A stretch of DNA of 40,426 nucleotides. Origin: Actinomortierella ambigua. Taxonomy: Eukaryota > Mortierellomycota > Mortierellomycetes > Mortierellales > Mortierellaceae. The notes under the pieces were generated by a model. That model had not been told where the DNA came from. It searched no databases and saw only the letters and a list, made by a program, of their open reading frames with translations. The stretch is from NCBI GenBank assembly GCA_016098155.1, contig JAAAJB010000327.1, positions 1 through 40,426 of the forward strand. The letters are read 5' to 3'. Of this stretch, positions 36,401-40,426 are shown piece after piece; positions within the stretch are counted from its first letter, which is position 1; every line of letters begins with the position of its first letter. A program made the position numbers and the translations under genes.

Positions 36401-36922
36401 GATGTCGACTTTTTGCCAGCTGTCTCAGAGATGGCACAGGAGGATCAGGCGATCGTCCGTGAGATCTTGAAAGAGCTTGAGCAAGAAGAGGCTGAGCGAC
36501 GAGCTCTGCAGCAGCAGCAGCAGGAGGAGGAAAAGGCAATGGGTGAGCAAAAGGACGAGTGGCCCACACTCTCGAATGGGGCTGCTGTTGACAATAATAT
36601 CTCGTCTTCCACGTCTGTGGCAGACATGGTGGTGGCGACTGGTGGTGGTAGTGGTGGTGGTACTCAAGAAGATGTTGAACCGTTGCCCTCCTCATCTTCA
36701 TCCTCGACTCTTCCAAAGGGGGCGGCAGTCGCGGCCCCGGCAGCAACGGGATCACCGCCAGCCATGAAGAAGAGCTGGTCGATGGTGGCCAAGAGCTCGT
36801 TGCCTCCGACATTGTCGACTTCACCACCGACGGTCCGTGCGATCCAAGCAGCGATGGAGGAGGATGAGGATGAAGATGCGCAACTGGCCAGGATTTTGTC
36901 ACTGTCGATGGTGGAAAAGTAG
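32187..36922 (+). CDS. UFO1: Ufo1-like SCF ubiquitin-ligase receptor: F-box, WD40 and UIM motifs
   Basis: F-box proteins dock substrates on SCF ubiquitin ligases. Yeast Ufo1 is the notable one with F-box, WD40 and three ubiquitin-interacting motifs, and this gene shows the same order. Nine exons (32187-33004, 33224-33296, 33464-33749, 33882-33987, 34137-35078, 35191-35256, 35383-35519, 35621-35683, 35793-36922) join in phase to 1206 aa. Residues 1-270 are Ser/Asn/Tyr-Asp-rich and disordered. The F-box begins at ~279 (M-P-I-E-L-L-T-H-M-F-S-Y-L-E-P-R-D-L) and continues into F-N-A-S-I-V-C-P-L-F-Y across intron 2. WD40-like repeats span ~425-800. UIM-like segments lie at ~879-894, ~980-998 and ~1186-1204, the last at the extreme C-terminus. 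It is longer than yeast Ufo1 (~670 aa), mainly from low-complexity sequence. The substrate is unknown. Confidence 0.86.
33020..33075. repeat. (GA)n microsatellite in intron 1 of the Ufo1-like gene
   Basis: About 28 GA units beginning 15 bp after the splice donor at 33005. Purine-rich on the coding strand, opposite to the pyrimidine bias of leaders in this window. Confidence 0.95.
33434..33458. repeat. Poly(T) run at a splice acceptor
   Basis: Twenty-five T residues immediately before the AAAAG acceptor at 33463 of the Ufo1-like gene, serving as an extreme polypyrimidine tract. The acceptor was chosen because it completes the F-box sequence in frame. Confidence 0.9.
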
Positions 36923-37981
36923 TGTCGGTACATATGTGATCTTGTCGACCAAAAAAAAAAAAAAAAAAAAAAAAAGCGATCATGAGTGTTCAAAGGTCTT
37001 CTCTCTCGAGTGAAAAGGCTTTTTGGAGAGGGCAGTTTGGGTGTGGATGGAGCCTTCATATTAAGGCGTCAAAGAGGCCGTTCGTTATGGAAATGGTCTA
37101 TCACTGCTGATAGAGGGGTAGAAAGGTTCTGTGTGTCCTTCATACTTTGTGCGGTAGTGCGTGCAAGTGGAAAGGCATAGGATGATCTAGGCCCCTTAAT
37201 ATGACGGTGTTGTGTGGCAAAAGAGAAAAATTTATCTCCTATCCCCCCTTTCGCCGTCCCCCCCACTACCCACCAACCCAACCAACCCAACCCTCCCAAT
37301 CCGCACCATTTGCATCCATTTTGCGCGTCATTTCAGGAACTCGAGACATCAAGATCCTTGAACAGAAGGCATCACAAGGTACAGTCTGACCCAAAATCAC
37401 CGCACCCATTTCTTGTCTGTCAAAACACACTTGACAAACGCGAGATAGAATGTCTGTCTGCCTTAACTGGAAATGCGACCTTCAAAAGTTTCGCGTCCAT
37501 GCTGTGTGTGTGTCTGTGTTGGCGTCTACATGTCAGCATGTCAGCATGTCAGCATGCATGTCTGCATGCATTTGTGTGCGATTGTGTGCATGTGCTTCTG
37601 TTCCAATGGTGATTCCATTCGAATCCATCGAGATAAAAGAACATGCAAACAATAGCACAGGCATTGACGTGTGTTGTCATGGCTTACATTGTCCAACACG
37701 ACGATGGTGTGAACAGACAGGGGAGGTGTGGCCTCTGCCACCTTCTTTTCTCTTCCCTTTTTTATTTAAAGATGATGATCAGTGCATATCACTAGGATCT
37801 TTAGATGACTGATGATATTCCTCTCTTTTTCTTTTCTTCCGCTTCTATTGTTTTATTGTTATCTCTTTGCATCCTTCCTTCTTTCCTTCTCGCTTCTATT
37901 GTCGCGTTGTTATCACTCTGCATCATTTTCTTCTCTCTCTCTTTTTTTCCTTTCAGAAGCACAATTAGCAACACCAAACAA
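36923..37981. other. Spacer and 5' leader of the HP1 gene
   Basis: Contains a 25-A run at 36951-36975, a GTCAGCAT octamer repeat near 37530-37555 and a C/T-rich stretch 37810-37956. The last ends in a good acceptor (TTTCAG at 37951-37956), 25 bp before the HP1 start codon, implying an intron in the 5' leader. The upstream donor could not be fixed. No other gene is supported. Confidence 0.6.
36951..36975. repeat. Poly(A) run of 25
   Basis: Homopolymer 29 bp downstream of the stop codon of the Ufo1-like gene. Confidence 0.9.
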
Positions 37982-38878
37982 ATGACAGCATCGCACGCAG
38001 ATCGGAAGGAGGTCGCGGCATCGAAGCGCGCTGCGAAAGATCAGGAGGAGGAATCCGACAACAACGAAGAGAACGGCGACGGCGAAGAAGGCGACGAGGA
38101 AGGCGTCTACGAGGTTGAGCGCGTGGTCGGTCATCGTCGTGACCTGGCACAAGGAACACTGGCCTACTATTTAAAGTGGGTCGGATTCCCGCATGAGGAC
38201 AGCACTTGGGAGTTGGAGGACCATGTTTTCTGTACAGACTTGGTTGCAGAATACTGGCAGCGACATCTCGAGCACGGTAAAAGCAAGGAAGATCTTTATG
38301 GAGAAGAGATTATTGATAAGAAGCCGAAGCGTGGCGGTCGACAGGCAACCTCAGCTGCTGTTGCCTCCGGCAGCTCGTCGACTAAAAACGCTAAAGCCAA
38401 TGGGTCGTCGACGCGAGCTGGCGGCAAGAGTTTGCTTCCTGATGTACCACCTTTGGGGGCCTCATCTTCCAAGAGCGGCGGCAATGCCACCAATGCATCG
38501 ACACCATCTTCGTCGAGGCGAAAGGAGAGAGGACAACCGGATGAAATTTCGCCCAACAAGCGTCAGAAGACGACAGCAGCAGCAGCAGCGGCGGCGGCGG
38601 CAGCATCAGCCTCAGCAGCCCCAGCAGCAGCAGCCCCAGCAGCCCCAGCCCCAGCAGCCCCAGCCAAGCCTTCATGGGTGCCACCATCCTCATGGAAGAC
38701 GTGGGAAGATGAGGTGTTGGAGGTCAAGGATGTCGAGAGGAAAAACAACAACCTGATTGTCCACCTGTCCTGGAAGAACGGGCACGAAAGCGTCCACGAC
38801 CGGGAGGAGATTCACCTTCGGTGCCCGCGCAAACTCCTAAAGTTTTATGAGGATCACTTGAAGTTCCGCGAGGCATGA
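37982..38878 (+). CDS. Heterochromatin protein 1 (chromodomain and chromo-shadow domain)
   Basis: HP1 proteins bind methylated histone H3 Lys9 with the chromodomain and dimerise or recruit partners with the chromo-shadow domain, silencing chromatin in the nucleus. One coding exon encodes 298 aa. An acidic N-terminal tail (22-41) precedes the chromodomain (~43-95), whose three aromatic cage positions are Y43, W66 and F69. A basic, Ser/Ala/Pro-rich hinge (~110-235) contains KPKRGG and RKERG-type basic patches plus poly-Ala. The chromo-shadow domain runs ~238-295 (W-K-T-W-E-D-E-V-L-E-V to L-K-F-Y-E-D-H-L-K-F) and ends close to the C-terminus. The ATG at 37982 is preferred over an upstream in-frame start because the sequence before 37957 is a splice polypyrimidine tract. 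The reader of H3K9me is well supported; DNA methylation links are not visible here. Confidence 0.93.
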   Translation: MTASHADRKEVAASKRAAKDQEEESDNNEENGDGEEGDEEGVYEVERVVGHRRDLAQGTLAYYLKWVGFPHEDSTWELEDHVFCTDLVAEYWQRHLEHGKSKEDLYGEEIIDKKPKRGGRQATSAAVASGSSSTKNAKANGSSTRAGGKSLLPDVPPLGASSSKSGGNATNASTPSSSRRKERGQPDEISPNKRQKTTAAAAAAAAAASASAAPAAAAPAAPAPAAPAKPSWVPPSSWKTWEDEVLEVKDVERKNNNLIVHLSWKNGHESVHDREEIHLRCPRKLLKFYEDHLKFREA

Positions 38879-38885
38879 GCCAGCT

Positions 38886-38888
38886 CTT

Positions 38889-38927
<39 letters not shown>

Positions 38928-38940
38928 GCTCTCGCTCTCT
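38886..38940. repeat. (CT)n microsatellite
   Basis: CT repeat with a few interruptions starting a few bases after the HP1 stop codon, so probably within its 3' untranslated region. Confidence 0.95.
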
Positions 38941-39615
38941 CACAAATCACACACACACTCACACACTTGTATACACAAACTTTCTCACTCTTTCACAATC
39001 ACACTCACGCACACTCACTCTTGACTCTTTCACTCGATTTTTTTTTGTGGCCAACATGGGAACGGAAAGAGGAAGGTGTGAAAGACGGGAGGAAGCAGAT
39101 GAAAAAGGGGCGAGAGTTTTTGAAAATCTTTATTTGTTGGTCACTCTTTTTTTTTTCCAATGTAATGAATGCACTCTTGCCACTATCTTCTGCCTGGGTT
39201 GCCAGGGCATAAAACGACGTCTGTAGTATTGTCGATTGTGGCCACCGTGAGTTGTTAATGGTGAGATGGTATGGATGAGTGTGTGCACGATGTGGATACA
39301 ATAGCTCTTTTCTCATTATCGAGGTGGGGAGAGGAGGTTGAACTTGTTTGTTCCTTCGAAAGCGTGGCAAGGAACAAGGAACCTGAACGGAAGACTGTAT
39401 CCATACACAGAAGGTACTCTTTCTTCCTTTGCTCCTTCCTTCCTTCCTTCCTTTGTTCTTACATGCTGTTTCCCTGTGAACACTCAAAAGAAGGAGTGAC
39501 TTCCCAGGTATTCACCAATGATCTCTTCCTGCAGGACGTACCAAAGCCACCCACTTCGTGTTTTAGAGCTCACTTTTTTTTTTCCCCCTTCCCTTTTCCT
39601 ACCACATCACACTCT

Positions 39616-39658
39616 CATTCATTCATTCATTCATTCATTCATTCGTTCGTTCATTCAT
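39616..39658. repeat. (ATTC)n tetranucleotide repeat
   Basis: About ten ATTC/GTTC units in the gene-free right end. Confidence 0.95.
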
Positions 39659-40393
39659 CTCATTCCATTCATCTCTGTCCTACAACCCACCTTTTTTTTT
39701 CCCACACCACTCTCCCTCCTTTCCTCCCACTTGAGGTGCGTAGTCTGTATTTATTTTACTTCATTCTTTCCTCATTGCTTAAAAATACTGCGCTCGAACA
39801 ATGCTCTGCCGTCGGGAACACACAGGCCTGACATGGGAAGGAAAAAAAAAAGAGTATTGGCGACAACTGACACCATGGGGACTCGAAAGAGTCAAAAGTA
39901 GACAGGTGTGGTAGGGTCCAACACGGTACCAAACCGAGTTTCAGCTCTCTTGAGGACACAAGACAAAAAGTCTTTCAGTACTGGAGAGAAAGTGGCGGTG
40001 GGACAGGGTTTCTCTCGCTCATAGTAACACTCTCTTTCACACACGCCTCCCCTTTCATCTCTCCAGTGTGAGTGGACTCACAGGCTGTTATTCGTTGAGA
40101 TTATGAAAGATGCTGCTCAGTTGGCTGTTTTGATCGGACAGACCGAACTTTGGAGCATACTTTTAGGGTTTATCGGGGGAACAGGGATGAAGGGGAAATG
40201 AAGATAATTCAAAGTGCGTGAATGTGTGTTATGTGTATGTTGTGTAGACTATCTGGCAGAGAGCAATTGACCTGTTGCTCCCCATGGTCTATATTTACCC
40301 CCGCTTCCTTTTTAACAACCCTGTTCCCTGCAGTGCTGTACATAATTCTGTTGCTCACTTTCATCGTGGAGTGGGGGTGGTGGTGGGGAGTTT

Positions 40394-40396
<3 letters not shown>

Positions 40397-40426
<30 letters not shown>
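40397..40426. repeat. (GA)n microsatellite at the right edge
   Basis: Pure GA repeat running off the end of the window. Confidence 0.95.

Larger units (their letters stand above)
38879..40426. other. Right-hand region without a supported gene
   Basis: About 1.5 kb dominated by CT, AC, CCTT and ATTC repeats, T runs and finally a GA repeat. Open frames are repeat-driven. 40080-40330 has more normal composition and could be the edge of a gene beyond the window, but I see no domain or splice pattern. Confidence 0.6.

Noticed and set aside
37510..37570. Short tandem GTCAGCAT repeat as a CRISPR-like array
   Set aside because: Units are contiguous with no spacers, and the genome is fungal; it is a simple tandem repeat.
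37805..37981. Hydrophobic N-terminal extension (signal-peptide look-alike) on HP1
   Set aside because: The Leu/Phe/Ser-rich translation comes from a C/T-rich splice polypyrimidine tract ending in TTTCAG; a nuclear chromatin protein would not carry it.

Overview
The window is nuclear DNA of a filamentous, early-diverging fungus, most probably Mortierellomycota-like. The placement is an inference from gene content and style: intron-rich genes with GT-AG introns (mostly 60-200 nt), proteins with long Ser, Gln, Asn and acidic low-complexity stretches, many microsatellites and homopolymers, and a gene set (glucosylceramide synthase, striatin, a Tea4/Bud14-type SH3 protein, HP1, a Ufo1-like F-box protein) that fits a hyphal fungus. 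I see no operons, phage, CRISPR array, or rRNA or tRNA gene. Exon boundaries were worked out by hand from splice signals, reading phase and family motifs; all nine gene models keep phase across every junction.

Layout. 432-4758 (+) is ceramide glucosyltransferase, with a very long first intron. 4759-7949 holds no confident gene, only decayed-looking fragments. 7950-9374 (-) is an inositol-monophosphatase-type phosphatase, divergent from 9539-11979 (+), a membrane-anchored M28 metallopeptidase; they share a 164-bp promoter region. 12272-18664 (-) encodes a 2027-aa Tea4/Bud14-like polarity scaffold with an SH3 domain, a PP1-docking motif and two Ras-association-like regions. 18665-21153 is GA-rich and gene-poor, and contains a run of tight hairpins and a pair of inverted 12-mer repeat blocks. 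21154-22594 (+) is a CCR4/Angel/nocturnin-type phosphodiesterase gene that stops before the last catalytic motif. 23351-28164 (+) is striatin (STRIPAK complex). 29061-31679 (+) is an unrecognised two-pass glycoprotein. 32187-36922 (+) is an F-box/WD40/UIM protein like yeast Ufo1. 37982-38878 (+) is heterochromatin protein 1. The right end, 38879-40426, is simple-sequence DNA with no supported gene.

The genes are ordinary eukaryotic single-gene units rather than a cluster. A functional theme is discernible but may be coincidental: cell polarity and signalling scaffolds that recruit phosphatases (Tea4-like with PP1, striatin with PP2A), membrane lipid and inositol metabolism, and protein or chromatin turnover. 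I did not find a clear-cut new system. The best leads are the stop-free, length-multiple-of-three introns in the Tea4-like gene, its unusual domain combination, the hairpin cluster at 20.85-20.96 kb, the uncharacterised glycoprotein and the truncated nuclease gene.
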